Notes: generated from the sequence alone by a model not told the origin. A stretch of DNA of 64,000 nucleotides from Timema cristinae (GCA_039000515.1 JBCFYV010002255.1:24177963-24241962); one strand, 5' to 3'. Positions 1 to 62,197 are shown, numbered from the stretch's first letter. Program-made: numbers and translations.

Positions 1-464
1 GATGGCTTGAAGGATAAAAAAACAGTTAATTTAGAACACATGTATTTAAAAATAGCAAATATCCATGCTTTTTTTTTTATTTGAGATATTTTACATCAAG
101 GCCCCTTAATACATTCTATTTAGTATTTATTTATGAATCACAGAGTTCTATATAAATTTGGCACATTTGAGTGATTAAAAAAATTTATATACTATTCAAG
201 CAGAAAATAATCATTTAGACACATATAATTACCAAAAAACTCCTCCAAATTGATTCTTGGTAGATAGATCAGCTATCGACTATGCTAAGGTGTCAGAATA
301 ATAGCAAATATAAATTAATTTATATTTTTTAACTAAATATTTGAATTACCTAATTTTTCCTTATTTTTAGTTAAATTTCCTAATATTTTCAGGTTTTCCT
401 TTAAACCAAAAACTCAAGACTTTTCCAGTCTTTTTGTTTTGTTTTCACTGTTTCCGTTGTATAT
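1..464. other. AT-rich, no recognisable feature
   Basis: No coding frame, repeat head or RNA signature was seen. Confidence 0.6.
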
Positions 465-565
465 ATCTAGAGAAAGTGTATCCACATTTAAATGGAAAGA
501 GAATGGGAAACCACTTAGCAGAAGCCATTCTCAATTCACCTAACCAAGATATGAACCAGGAAAAT
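465..565 (-). mobile_element. SINE C remnant
   Basis: On the plus strand this translates as LEKVYPHLNGKRMGNH and SPNQD, the same peptide pattern given by the minus orientation of the SINE C body at 26690 and 31793. Both ends are lost. Confidence 0.5.
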
Positions 566-2017
566 ATAAATCAAGTCAGCAAATTATTTACTCAGGCAAT
601 CAAGATGTATGAGGTGTCAAATAACCGAATCGAAAAATTAATATAATGCAGCACAGTTTCAATTAGTTTAACCATTTAAATCCAACGGTTTTAAACGGAC
701 ATTGAGTAAGTCCAATGACAAAACAAGCACAGTGAAGGTGAAATCAGAAAGAGATGAGAGCAAGTTAGAGGAAGAGAGAGAGAGAGAGAGAGAAATAAAG
801 GCAACTAGAAAGAGACAGAGGGGAGGGAGGACACAATGCCAGTAGATATAACTGGTATAAACTGACTCAGTGCCAACTTGGTTCACAGACATCATCAAAC
901 AGTCATGTGTGTGTGGGCATCTGCAAACAAGCTCACATTACACATCCCACTAAATATCAAGGCCTATATAAAAACCTAAATGAGCTTATGTTTCGCACTT
1001 CCAACCATACCATGCAATACAGACCTTTTCAAAGAAGTTTGAGACAATTTGATTATTTTAACGTGATGAAAAAAAATAAATAAATGAAAAACAATATTGA
1101 TGTAATGACTATGTCCAAGTGTATGTCCCACCTTATCAATCTTCCTCTATATTAATAAAATGAAGAGTTTGTGTATCTGTCATGAGCACTGTGCAATATC
1201 CATCATAAGCAGAGGGCTGAAATTTGAAAATTGGTAGCCCCTGTACATAAAACAGTTGTATCTCAAAGTTAGACTTTTAAAATTTGGATTAGATTTTTTT
1301 AAATTAATTAAAAACTGGGCCGAAAGAAATATTTTTTCATTGGGTCTGTTTGAAGAAAAGGACAGTTTTGCCAAGGGTGACCATGCAATCCACTGTACAA
1401 TTAATTACCCAGGGCAACATCAGGTTAATCTTCTAGTTGATAATATTCTACCAAATATAATACACGTTAGAGTAAAATAGTGAAATTCAATTTTTATAGA
1501 AAGAGCCCTTTAGAAAAAACATGTTTCGTAGCCAAAATTGATATTTTATTATATTAATAGTTTCATTTTATAGGTAGGTATTGATAGTTTCTATAAAAAG
1601 TGATGGCTGTAGACAGCATGACTTGTATGAATACTTTAGAGTAGATCCAGTAACTTTTCAGTCAGCTAAGGTTGTTCCTATGAAAATTGACCTATAACTC
1701 TGGATTTTTTTTATCTTCACCAAGTAACTATAGTGAGATAGTTGATTAAATTTAAAAACAAACCATTTTAGACATGATTAGAACTCAAAAAAGGATCAAA
1801 TGTGTTTGGCAGCACTAAATACAGTAATCACGCTCAAATTGTAATTAATGTGACTAAACATAAACAAAATAAAAAATTAAATAGTCTGTAAATTAGTGTA
1901 AAAAGGGTCTAGAATTGACCAAACTTAAACTACTAGATAGTCAGGTGTCAACTAGGAAACAAACTCACTTCGGTGGTCGAATGGTCTAAAACGTCAGTGT
2001 TATGTTAAAATGGCATG
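566..2017. other. AT-rich spacer with a short GA repeat
   Basis: It holds a (GA) run at about 774-793 and nothing else I can name. Short ORFs near 668-898 and 1180-1480 show no family features. Confidence 0.5.
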
Positions 2018-2275
2018 TTTTTATTTATTTATTTACCACCGCGTCTTACCACCCGTTTGAGTTGTATGCTTAAGTACTAATTACACTAATGGATTAGGAA
2101 TTAAGGTTGAATTTAGAGAAAGTGAACCCGCATTTGTGTGGAGGGTGAGTGGAAAACCATTTAGGAAAAACAACCCAAGTTCACCCGACCGAGATTTGAA
2201 CCTCCCGTCCTCGCCAGTCAAGCTCAACTCAAAACTAGGACGTTAGCCAACTTGCCTGTTGAAAGCGGGTAAAGA
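2018..2275 (-). mobile_element. SINE B, degenerate
   Basis: It starts with the shared tail in reverse (CGTCTTACCACCCGTTTGAG) and ends with the reversed tRNA-like head (GACGTTAGCCAACTTGCC). The B-box region CGAGATTTGAACCTC is recognisable near 2200. It is older than the copies at 28428 and 50121. Confidence 0.7.
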
Positions 2276-2410
2276 GAGGTTTGAATCCTAGTGGGGTCTA
2301 CCGAGGATGGTTTTTCTTAAATGGTTTATCAATCTCCTTCCATACAAATGTGGGAAGATTACCTCAATATGCTTCCTTCCTCATCTCTACGAGGTAGTAA
2401 GACACAATAA
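2270..2410 (+). mobile_element. SINE fragment, degenerate (C-type body)
   Basis: GAGGTTTGAATCCTAGT (B box) is followed by GGTTTTTCTTAAATGG, the AAATGTGGG body segment and GAGGTAGTAAGAC, the tail motif. The head is missing. Confidence 0.5.
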
Positions 2411-2505
2411 TGAGAAATATAAAAAAGTAAACAGGAAACTTTTTATAATCGTTATTTAAATATTAAAAAGCCCCATGCCACATTAAAAAATGAAGACATT
2501 GAGTA

Positions 2506-2540
2506 GGTGACACTGTGAAATCTCAAGTGTCAGTGTCACC
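2506..2540. repeat. Short perfect inverted repeat
   Basis: GGTGACACTG (2506-2515) and CAGTGTCACC (2531-2540) are exact reverse complements with a 15-nt loop. Confidence 0.7.
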
Positions 2541-2886
2541 CCCTAGTCTCTCTAAGTGGAATTGCGGGGGGGATGTGATATTTTAAGGTAACGGTATATC
2601 AATTTTTTTAAACTATTGTGAATTTCTTAATATTTTAAAACATATAATAATTTATAATGCAGAATTAACAATTTTTTTTTATAATAGAGCGGTAAATCAT
2701 TTCAGTCATTAGTAGGTCTATAGTTATGAATAAAATTTTGTTAAAATTAGAAAAAAGTTTATAAAACACTAAAAACACAGTTGTAGTTCGTATAAACATT
2801 AAAACATCAAAACATAATTTTTATCGGTGTTTTTTAAATTTATCATTGAATTGTATATCGATAATAATTTATCATCTGTATTGTGT

Positions 2887-2955
2887 GTGGTGGTGTGGTT
2901 CTACTTGTAAGGTTTGATCAAGACTTGTTAAATCTGAGTAGGACCACACCACCAT
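2887..2955. repeat. Hairpin with 19-bp arms
   Basis: GTGGTGGTGTGGTTCTACT (2887-2905) pairs with 2937-2955, 17 of 19 positions, across a 31-nt loop. It may be the ends of a small MITE or a structured element; no gene context explains it. Confidence 0.7.
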
Positions 2956-3089
2956 ACATGGAAGAATTATGATAATTAATTGTCAAACATACTCTTTAAG
3001 ATGCACAAATTAATCAAGACGACAAGGTGCAAAACTTGGACAACATCCCAAAACTGTTACTAGCACACACATTTTAAAGATTTAATTTT

Positions 3090-3328
3090 TTTTATCATTA
3101 CGTCTTACTACCTGTTCAAGTTATATACATATGATAGCTACTCTAATAAGGCAAGGATGGGATGGAAGCATTTTGAGGTAATCAATCCACATTTGCATGG
3201 AAGAAGTGGGGAAAAAAAACCTTCCTGACCGGGATTCAAACCGCAATTTCCCGTCGTCAGCAGGCCAGTCGAACATGAGAGTGATACACCTTAAACCACT
3301 CGACCTCTGGAGCGGGTCTATTTTAGAG
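3090..3328 (-). mobile_element. SINE C, degenerate
   Basis: The reversed tail (TTACGTCTTACTACCTGTTC) is followed by the body with CACATTTGCATGGAAG and the reversed B box GGGATTCAAACC, then a reversed head ending near the CTCGACCTCTGG segment. Confidence 0.65.
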
Positions 3329-3891
3329 ACGGTCAATCCGACAACACATCCAGGATATACCATCTAAATTATTTTTATCCATAGCACAGTGACAATAAAA
3401 TTATGTTTTGAATAATTGGTGTTTATGAGAGCTACAATAGTGTTTAAAGTAAAGAGTTTATATTTGATTTTTCTAATTCATGATTATATTAATAATAAAA
3501 AATCATTAATTAACGTCTAATAACAAACTTATTTTTCATTTGGCATATTTTACCATGAGAGATGCAGTATCTAGTTTGGTCACCGTGTATGTAAACTTTT
3601 AGCCATTCTCTAGGAAAAGAAAGTTGCCCAGGGTATACCGTGGAGGTTGTCTACATGTCATATGACCACCACAATGAGCTGACATGATGATAGTGATTAT
3701 GAAGGTGTGGAGCCAATGGAAATCTTAGGCCTAAACCTAACATAAGACTAATTAACCAAACCATTGTGACCATAGGTACAATTTCTCTTTGGAGAAAAAT
3801 ACCTATGGTATTGCCAGGGATCGCTAACATTTTCACAATCACAAGACTGTGCACCGACCATTCTGTGTGCTGGTTGCATTGTGTCGTTACC

Positions 3892-4318
3892 ATTCACACG
3901 CATAGGACTATGCTCCAGCTGTGTCGTGTTGCAATCATGCTCTGACTGTTTTGGTCACCGTGGGTACTTTTGACATTGAGTCTATCCTTTATTACCTTCC
4001 AAATATTTTCTATAATGAGATTATAATCTTAGTCTTTATATTGCAAAATAAATATTTGTACAAAGATTATTCTTCAGCCATAAATACTGTACACACTAGT
4101 TGTGTTGGAATTTTCTGTAGCCATTGTCAGATTGTAGATAAGAACCTTAGTGAAGGTTCACACGTACCAAAAGAAGCTGAACTAGGAGAAACAAATTTAC
4201 ACTGACAGGAATGTATGTCTACCCTGCTGGACCGTGACCTTGAGAGAACATTTAGGAAGCTATCCAAGACGACACAGTAGGAGCACAGTTGGTGCATAGT
4301 ATTGTGTGTGTGAACTAA
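3892..4318. repeat. Imperfect inverted repeat, possible foldback element
   Basis: The arm TTCACACGCATAGGACTATG near 3892-3928 resembles the reverse complement of about 4277-4318. A second pair, CTGTGTCGTGTTGCAA (about 3917) and the reverse of TGCAACACGACACACAG (about 4375), extends it outward. The 300-bp interior has no recognised content. Confidence 0.4.
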
Positions 4319-4399
4319 ACAAAAAATTATATTATAAAGTTATTCGAATATGGAAATGACCTGTTCGGGATTGTCTGCAACACGACACACAGTCAGACT

Positions 4400-5375
4400 C
4401 TCAAGTGTAGATCCAAATTTATGTTGTTATATGTTAGATTTCTCAAAGGTTATCTGCTGCTTCCCTAAGTAAAGGCTACTATGTTATTTTTAGTATGCTC
4501 AAGGCCAATTTTAAATAATACGTGTTGGTTTTTACGTTGTGAATATCTCAATTGCATTAGGCCTACATTATGTTAACACTTCCTTCCTTCCTTCTGTGAC
4601 AAAGTTTGAAAAAAAAATCCTATTATATTAACTCCATCCCAACTTAATCTAACCTTTAATTGTTTGATACATGGAAGGTTAACTTTTGAAACGTTTTGTT
4701 AAGTGTCTGATTCATATCATATAAGCTAGATGATAAAAACAAATTATAAAATAAAATGTATTTAAGTGTAAATTATATTTTTTAAGTTACCCCTACTGCT
4801 ATCACACTCTAAGCTTTAGTTTGAATGTTTTGTATTACAATGAGTTTAATATTATTTTAGTCATGTCCGTATGAGTGTTTACTTAAGTACTTAAAGAAGA
4901 TGCTAGAAGATTTTCAAAAAACAAGGTTAAATATGGCGATTAAAAGTAATAATACATCTGGAAGAACCGAGTTTGTTATGAAAAAAGAGGTTCTTGTTGA
5001 GGCAGACTCATAGATACATTCCCAGGAATGTGCTATGATAATGTTTAATTACTTTCCAACTCTAACACTGTAGCCTAATATCGATACCCCACATGTTTTA
5101 GTGTGTTTAATATGAACAGTTACCTTTTAGGCAAATCTTTTTTCCCTAAGAGCCTCAAAATCACAAAACTTATACTAGTATACCAACACACTCACAGGGA
5201 ATCCAATGATATTAAATTCAAGCATATTAAAAAGCTTACCTGTAATTAACAATTCAAAATCAAACTATCTAATTAAATGACACAGGAACAAATAATGTTG
5301 AAAAATCTGTAAAATTTCATGATTCAAGCTGTATGTAGGCCTATAGTATAAAGCCACGAAGGAGACTTTCAACAA
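4400..5375. other. AT-rich spacer, no recognisable feature
   Basis: No ORF with family features, RNA gene or repeat head was seen. Confidence 0.5.
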
Positions 5376-5377
5376 GA

Positions 5378-5860
5378 GGAGGTTAATTCTGACTAGCAAG
5401 TTGAGTTTGGAACTGAGGCTGAAGAAACTGATGAAATGCTACATTTGGAGCATTGTGCTGTATGAGGTAGAAACGTGACTCTTAGGAAGATTGAAAAGAA
5501 ATGGTTTGAAAGGCTTTGCTGTAGTGGACTAGAGAAGATCAGGTGGGCAGACAAGAGTGACAAATGAAGAAGCCCTAAGAAAATTAGGTGAGAAGAGAAC
5601 CATTTTGCATGTGATTCTTTGGTGAAAAGCAAATTGAATTGAACACATTCTAGGAGAAGCTTTCTTCTGTATAACACCATAGAAGGTAAGGTTGAGGGAA
5701 AGAGGAGTTTAGGAAGGAGGAGGATTCAAATATTGGATTACTTGAAGGAAAGAAAAACATTCTGGGAGCTGAAGGAGAAATAGGCAGAGGACAGGACACT
5801 TTGGCAGTCTAAGTTCATTGACAAAAGGTGTGGACCTTTCATAAGACAGAACACTTAATA
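5378..5860 (+). mobile_element. LINE 3' end, reverse-transcriptase C-terminal region, decayed
   Basis: Broken frames give KLMKCYIWSIVLYEVET, then VTNEEALRKLGEKRTI, EGKVEGKRSLGRRRIQI and LDYLKERKTFWELKE. This order matches the C-terminal tail of arthropod RTE/CR1-like reverse transcriptases. Several frameshifts and stops are present, so it is not functional. Confidence 0.75.
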
Positions 5861-6889
5861 ATATTAATATTTTTTCTTATCGATACAAAAATCCTCTTGC
5901 ATACCAACTAGCAATTTTACATCCATTAAACTCACACTGGGCTAAATTAGAACTCAAATGAAAATTGTAATCGAGCATAATAACCCAGTGGAATTAATCC
6001 AGCAGGTCAAATAGGCCTATTAAAATAATATATATTAAGGTTATTAAGTATTTTATAAATATAGCCCTCTTCTTAAGACTACTTTCCAACCTAGAAAAAC
6101 CTAACCTTCTGCTAACCTTGCTATTTATTCTGTTCGCTAATAATTAATTTTCACAAAATAAACGATTTGACTCTCATAATGTCATCATAAAGAATCATGA
6201 ATCAAATGGCATAGGTATATTATAAGGGATCATGGATCAAAGGATGTGTTGATTTAGTATGCTTACATATGGACTTAGGTTTTATTGAGTTGTCTAAATG
6301 TTATTACAAATAAATATAATCATAGTTTCATTGAATTCCCCATTTTCTTGTGAGTATAATAGTATTATAGTTTTAATGAGTTGGTATCTTAAATGAAATA
6401 CAGTATATTATATGAAAAGGTACACATCATTCCACATTATATTACTAATCTAATTTTTTTTTTCAGGAGCAGGTATATACTTAGACAAAACTTACTAGGT
6501 GAATATTGATAAGTTTCTTAGAAGTTCCTCCTTAAAATCCAGTCTCCATGTTAAATTTTATTATTTTAAAACCTAGGCTACTAACCTAATATGACTAGTC
6601 AATTGGTAACAGAATAAACATTATGATGTCCAATTATAATGACTAGTCAGCAGTGATGAGAACATATTTTAAACAAAAACTAAATTAACTCAAATAGTCT
6701 TGTCTATATTGATCGAGATTTTGATACTATTTTTGGCCAATTTAATGACCCTCGAATTATTATATTAAAACTTTATGAGTTTGAATGATTGCATGAATAA
6801 CATACCTATATTTATAAGTCACAACATAACCACAATAATATCTTAGCTCTGTATTATACACTTACAAAAGAGCCCTAGATAATGTAGAG
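5861..6889. other. AT-rich spacer, no recognisable feature
   Basis: Nothing identifiable was found. Confidence 0.5.
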
Positions 6890-7117
6890 ATCATTTTCCT
6901 CTGACCGGGCCTTGAATCAGCTGCTTTAATATTTCCCAGTTCCCTTTCCCCGCCAGTCTGACAGTGTGCGACTGCGCTGTGTTTGCCTAGCTTTCTTTCC
7001 CCTCCACACAATAAAATGACAGAAGAAGCCCGGCTGCACCTGTCAAGAGGTGTCACGGTTATGTTGGGAAATTTTGTTAGCACGAAAAAAAGCCCCGATG
7101 CGATAGCGCTTTAAATG
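6890..7117 (+). other. GC-rich island with a small ORF
   Basis: This patch stands out against AT-rich flanks. A pyrimidine-rich run (6930-7010) leads to an ATG at 7017 that opens MTEEARLHLSRGVTVMLGNF and about 12 more residues to a TAA near 7113. I recognise no family. It could be a transposon terminus, a promoter or a small exon. Confidence 0.3.
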
Positions 7118-7848
7118 CACGCATTTGGTAAGGTTCTGTACTAATTTAGCTTTAAAAAAAATTGTACTTTCATCGTTGATTTTACTTTAAACTGCCCTTT
7201 GCGGCACCACGATTTTAAAAGTATCAATCTTAGAACATAATAAAGAAAAGCAATAATTTTACTATATTTTGTAAATGTTAACTATTGTATATCGTAGCTA
7301 TAAAAGGTTTTAAAACAGCGATTCAACTTTAAACTTAATTGAGATTTTATTTGGTTTGTAAAACCTTGAAATTGTTTTTACTTTTAATTATATTTTGACA
7401 ACAAAATAGTCTTTAAAATTAGGTAAATTAAAATGCAAGCAATAGCTATATTCTTGATTAGAATTCCCAAAACAGCCCAATACATATTTGGTTTAAAATT
7501 AGTGAAAAAAAATATTATTTGTGACAACTTAAAAGGTAACTTAAGGGTAAATGAAAACAAATATATTTTACAAGTTTTATTGAATGTATCAAAATGTTGA
7601 GGGTATATAGTAATTTTATTTAAATTTAAATCAGCAACCAATGAGTTTGGCAGCTGCCCCTTCCCCTGCTCTATTTGTCCTTCTCCCCTATGTGTGCCCC
7701 TGATAAAATTTCTTAGAAACATGCAGTAATAAAATCTATCTGGATAGATTATAAAACGTGGAGCATCAAGATGTATACATAGGAACTGTAAGATTATATT
7801 ATTTTATAAAACATTATTATTATTATTATTATTATTATTAATCTTATC
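7118..7848. other. AT-rich spacer with an ATT microsatellite
   Basis: An (ATT)n run lies at about 7807-7840; nothing else is identifiable. Confidence 0.6.
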
Positions 7849-8190
7849 TATGTTAAACTGTTTAGTGAGCTAAAAACACTCGAAATTAGGCTGGGAGAAA
7901 TTTCAACTATCAAGAGACTGAGATGGTATGGGTATGTAATGGGGATGGAAAAAGAGATGATACTATTAGAAATGTCAGAAAGACTGCAAGGGAGGCCAAG
8001 AAAAAAAAATGGGAGACGCAGATAACAGAAAGAGTTCAAGTGAGAGGAGAAGAATGGAAGATTAAAGGAGGGAGAGTGGTGGAAGGATAAAGAAAGATAA
8101 AGGCATTTTACTAAACTGACCCGGCCACAGGATGGAAAGAGTTGTTGTTGTTAATGATTATCATTAACATCATCATATTCATCATCATCA
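7849..8190 (+). mobile_element. LINE 3' end with GTT/ATC tail repeat
   Basis: RLRWYGYVMGMEKEM and LQGRPRKKNGRRR are followed by a DKERW-like tail and ACTGACCCGGCCACAGGATGG, then GTTGTTGTT and ATCATCATC runs. The GACCCGGCCACA end recurs near 20009 and 22281, marking one LINE family. Confidence 0.7.
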
Positions 8191-9395
8191 TGGGATACTA
8201 GAATGTATTTTCTGTCAGAGTACTTTTTTACGTGGGGCATGTTACGAGATGGATGTATTGATTTCAATAATACAACTGGATGGACACTTGAGGCTGATTT
8301 TTTTCAACTTGTATACAAACTATTGTGTAAGAGAGAAGAAACCTTCGGGTATTTCTTTCTCTTTTACACACATTCAAGGCAATTTGAGATTTTGACACCA
8401 TTTGCTAGTTTGTGTGAATATATTATATATATTAATGTATGTGATAGTTAAATGAAATTAATAAGTTAATAAAAGGTATGAACAACATAATTAAGTTCTA
8501 AACTCGTGATTTCATCCTTGAATAAGTTGAGGTAAGTTAATATTTACTATGATTTTGGAAAGAAGCCAATTTTAAAGGACTTATTTGGTAGCAGAATCCT
8601 ACCGTATAAGTAGTATTATGATAGGATAAAATACCTTCCAAAAGGGAATTTCTACTACCGTTCTAGAAAGCCGTTTATTTTACATAAACCGTAGTACTAC
8701 TACTATATAGTAGGATTCTGATAAGAAATAATGCCTTCCAGAACTGGATTCTTACCAAAATCAGGGTATAGTAATACTTCCTACAAGCCCATAACATAAA
8801 TTATAGTTTGAACGTAAGACTATTACACAAAGTATATCATTCAAACAAATGTAATCAAGTTGTTAGCTACCTACCTTATTTATTTCATTATAGTTATCTA
8901 ATGTTCATCATAAAATGGTTTATTTATCTTATTCTGAAACAAATATCCAAGCTAATAGCCAAAGTTAAGTATATTACAGCCTTATCATAATGTAAACAAC
9001 ATCCGTAATGGCTAGATATATAAGTAACTCAAGAATTTTATTCTAATTTGTACACCATTAACTGTGAAACTGAATAATATAGACTAAGTGTAAATATTTA
9101 TCTCGTTCCTTTCCCAATATTAGCGTATGTGTGTCTAAACAACTTAACGTGTACCTTAGAACGATTTACTTTGGTGATAAAATCTCGTGTAGTTTTGTCT
9201 GATTTGACCTGAATTTTGGAAAATAAAATTTTTACATGACTTCTCATTGGACTATGTTTACAAACCATTACACTACAAGCATGCTCAATGTTTTTCTCTA
9301 TTTTTTTTAAAATAATACAATAATGTACTCATCTAGTGTTTATTGATACAGCGTATTGCTTACTATATACAAAAGCAAAATATAATTTTATCAAA
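8191..9395. other. AT-rich stretch upstream of the leader exon
   Basis: No clear TATA/Inr pair was found. Imperfect inverted segments around CCTAC and GTAGGATTCTGATAAG (8590-8730) resemble part of 11355-11480 and may be an old foldback element. Confidence 0.35.
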
Positions 9396-58676
<49,281 letters not shown>

Positions 58677-58685
<9 letters not shown>

Positions 58686-59110
58686 TTCACACGTATCTCC
58701 AAGATGACCAGCCATATGTTAAGTCAAAATATGAAACATAATGTTCTGTTCTTGAAGGTTTAAAAACTAAAATTAGCTCAATTATAAATATAAAGAACCA
58801 CATTTTTGTAATTATCATTTAATTATCTCTTTTATAATTAAAAAAAATATTTAAGTAATCAATTGTAAGTGTATCTAAATACACCATAAGTTAAACAATT
58901 TTTCTAAAACACACATTTTACCAAAATTGTATAGTTTGATCTTCATTTTATAAAATATTATAGCTAACCAAATTGTGTTTTTAAAACATTTCTTATTAAT
59001 GACTTCGATTTGTATAATGTATTATAATTGTTTTTAACTACATTAAATTATTTATTTATGTTCCAAGATATTTTGAAATAAAATACAATATTTCGTGCTT
59101 TAATAAAAAA
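58677..59110 (+). CDS. Malic-enzyme terminal exon candidate: two Lys codons, stop and 3' UTR
   Basis: A strong pyrimidine tract (TTTCTTTGTTTTCTATAG, ending 58676) precedes AAA AAA TAA, which would end the protein ...SELQKK. Family C-termini finish shortly after YSWP. AATAAA hexamers at 59077-59082 and 59102-59107 could end the transcript. With only two codons, homology cannot confirm the exon; the support is the acceptor, the phase and the poly(A) signals. Confidence 0.35.
59077..59107 (+). terminator. Poly(A) signals
   Basis: AATAAA at 59077-59082 and at 59102-59107, about 400 nt after the proposed stop. Confidence 0.35.
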
Positions 59111-59334
59111 TGATGTTTTATTTATTTATTCATTCACATGGCATTATATCTAAGTTTTATTTACATATATTTTATGTTCATATCCATACAAAGTTTTTTA
59201 AATACATATTGCCAATCACTTTTGATATTATAAGTTGAGATTCACCAGTCATTAAATTAAAATATTTATGTAATATATACATGTATATTAAATAACATTT
59301 GTTTGTGTATGGATCCCGTTTTAATAGGGGACCT

Positions 59335-59470
59335 ATCCATATTAGCTATTCAAATATTCATACTAACGAGCTAAGGATAAGTAAGTTATAAACCCGAGGA
59401 AATGTAATAGCATTTGCTTGTAGGGAGAGTGGAGAACAATTTAGGACAAATCACCCTTAGTACACCCGGA
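59335..59470 (-). mobile_element. SINE C fragment
   Basis: TGCTTGTAGGGAGAGTGGAG, AACAATTTAGGAC and CACCCTTAGTACACCCGG match the reversed SINE C body. Confidence 0.55.
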
Positions 59471-59634
59471 AAATAGAAAACTGCAATGAAAACTGCCAGT
59501 TTTAGAGCAAAAAATAAGAAAATGTAACAATTAATAAACATTGATACATTATCTTAGAAGAGGTGTTGAAAATATTAACACAAACATTTCAATAGCTCTC
59601 TAGAAAATTGATATTTTTCAAACATATGGATTTT

Positions 59635-59765
59635 CCGCAAGCTAGCGCCATCTACGGTTTCAGTGATCCATCTGTTCTTGTTGGCGCGGAAGGATACTTT
59701 GGTCGGCTGTGAAGCCACGCCACGCCTTTCACCCTCCCGCCCACCATCCCACAAAATAGGTGTTA
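59635..59765. other. GC-rich patch
   Basis: TTGTTGGCGCGGAAGGATAC and CACGCCACGCCTTTCACCCT stand out in an AT-rich setting. Possible promoter of a neighbouring gene, orientation unclear. Confidence 0.25.
59642..59655 (-). promoter_or_regulatory. CTCF-like insulator motif in a GC-rich island
   Basis: The minus strand reads GTAGATGGCGCTAG, with the AGATGGCGC core. It sits in the only GC-rich patch (about 59635-59760) after the malic-enzyme gene, so it may mark the boundary to the next locus. Confidence 0.25.
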
Positions 59766-59769
59766 GACT

Positions 59770-60600
59770 TGCACTCGACAAGGCCAAGGGCCTTAATAGA
59801 AAAAATAAAGTGAACAAGTGACATTCTCATATTTAACGAATATTTTTTAAAGCATATTTGTGAAGCTATGGATATAGGCTCGATATAAAAGGGATTTAGA
59901 CATTTCTCTAACAAATACAAAGATTTTTTGATATGTTCACAACTGAAAATTTTAAGATATTTGAGAACTAGCAGCGAGATTTCTCTTTACCTTGAGATAA
60001 GAAATTTTGTAATCTTCTTTTTCCTCTTTCTTATTGAAATAATAAAGGATGTTTGTAGGTGAAGGTTAAAAGGGAGATATAAGACAGAAAGGAGAAGTAA
60101 TTCCAGAAATCTACAGATACTATTGTATTTAAGCCATGTGGCTCAACAGCGATTGATACTTTCTCACTGATTGAGGCGATTGCCTTAAGGTGCGGCAGAA
60201 GGGAGCGCGAGTAATTTTGCAATTTTTTATAGCATTACATTTTTTTGGACAAAATAAAATATTTCTCTAGTAGCAACATAGAGTTTGTTTCTGCACATGC
60301 TAACATCAACAGATCTTGAATATCTGTCAAGGTGTCCTAGAATTTTGTCAACACTTTTTAAATAGAGAGAAAAAGTTTTGACAAAATTCTATGTTGCTAT
60401 ATGTTGCTACTGGATACATATTTGATTTATTTTCACCAAAATATTTATATTCTATTAAAACTGTAAACATACTTGCGCGCCCTTCTGCCCCACCTTAAGG
60501 CGTGGCTTTCATATTACTCCTTGACAATAATGCGGGTGCAACCCCTCTATAATTACCCTCATCACTTCATCACTACCCCATACATTAAGTTATTAATAAC
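59770..60600. other. AT-rich; no recognised feature
   Basis: TAGCAACATAGAGTTTGTTT near 60270 and TAGAATTTTGTCAAAAC motifs around 60340-60410 form a small imperfect inverted pair. Confidence 0.4.
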
Positions 60601-60606
60601 TATAGT

Positions 60607-60838
60607 GCTGGACCTTAGTTTAATCAGTTGTGTGTCTGTTTAATGAGATAAGGGTCTCTGGTTTGTTTACTGGCACGGCAGAAATAAATATCAATAATTA
60701 ATCTGGGGTTTTCCCTTCAACACTGATGAATTTATGGCTGTAGGTCTGGGTGTTGTGTGTGTTATAGATTTATGTTAGTTGGGTTTTGATAGAATCACTC
60801 GGTTCAGAAAATGCACTTTAAATACCTTAAATAAAATA
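60607..60838 (+). mobile_element. SINE D, degenerate
   Basis: ACCTTAGTTTAATCAGTTGTG (head), GAGATAAGGGTCTCTGGTTT, GGGGTTTTCCCTTCAACACTG and the ending GGTTCAGAAAATGCACTTTA with AAATACCTTAAATAAA match the 44499 copy in order. Confidence 0.7.
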
Positions 60839-60839
60839 A

Positions 60840-62190
60840 AAGTTTAAATGAACCAAGGAAAAAACCAATAAATTGAAATTTACATGAAATGAATTTAATT
60901 AATAATAGTGTGTTCTAGTGAATCACAACTCAATATTACAGCTTTTATTTTATATTATTTTCGTCACATTTATTCATCCATTTATTCAAAACACAACACC
61001 ACTTTAAGAAAAATTACAAATTGTTAACTCGCATCTTAAAACAACGTTCTTTGAAATATAATGGTTGCTATAAAAAAAGTTTACAATAAAAAACAAATGC
61101 GAAATGGAAAAGTGAACGTATTATAAACTTTTACATTCAATAATGACAGATTCATAAGTTCTCAGTGGAGTTTTACTATCATTCTTAAAACAAAACGAAT
61201 TATTGGAATTAGTAAAATACATTAAAATATGATACATATAACTTAAGTCTCAATTTTTATCACAATAAAATAAATGTACTATGTTAGAAATTATGCTTTT
61301 ATTTTGTACAATATTTGAAACTATGATATTTATTTGTGTAGATGTAAAATATAACATCATTTGATATATTTTCATAATATTGTTCTTAACACAATAGATA
61401 ATTAATCAAAATAAATTTGTGTTTCTTTGATCCTTTTTCCTATTTAATGAATAAAAACACTAACGGTACCATCATGTATGACTTTTTTTGTGTTTTGCTT
61501 TTCATCTATTCAATGGAATAAAGAACATACTTTTAACACTTATATGCACCCATCACATTGCACTTTGGTTTTGATTTTTGATCTCACTCCAACCTATCAT
61601 TTTGGTTCCAGAGATGTCCATATATCTTTAAAACTAATTATTTTGAATATGTTTGGTGACTTGGTGATATAATAGTAATATTAAGCCTCTTGTTAAACTA
61701 ATTAAGTTTATTCTTTCTTTAATGCCTTGAGACTGAACTACATTAAAAAAAATCAGAATAAGAATTTTTAATTTTGTTTGTGATTAGGTAACTCATGCTG
61801 ATCTTTCACAGTATTTTTTAATATAATTTGTCATTCGATTGTTCGGTTTTTAACATTTCCAACAAAATGATTAATATTATTGTACTATACAATGTATTTA
61901 AATTAAATTATTATACTTCTTTTCCATCATTTATATTATAAATTTCGATTAAAATTTGGTCAACCTTCATTGGGACGAATTTAAAAGACAAACACTTACT
62001 GTTATTGCCTCTATACTTTTCACCTGCTCCAATAAGAAAAGTACATATTTAAAAATTCAAGTAAAATTCTGTAAAACATTTTCATTTAGAGAAGTAGGTA
62101 GGTGGTGTGAATTATGAAAATTAATAAAAACAGTGTCGAATAAAATTTACAAAGTTTATATATAAATTAGAATAATATTGCTTAGATTGA
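60840..62190. other. AT-rich flank, no recognisable feature
   Basis: No coding frame or repeat of interest. Confidence 0.5.
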
Positions 62191-62197
62191 AAAAAGA

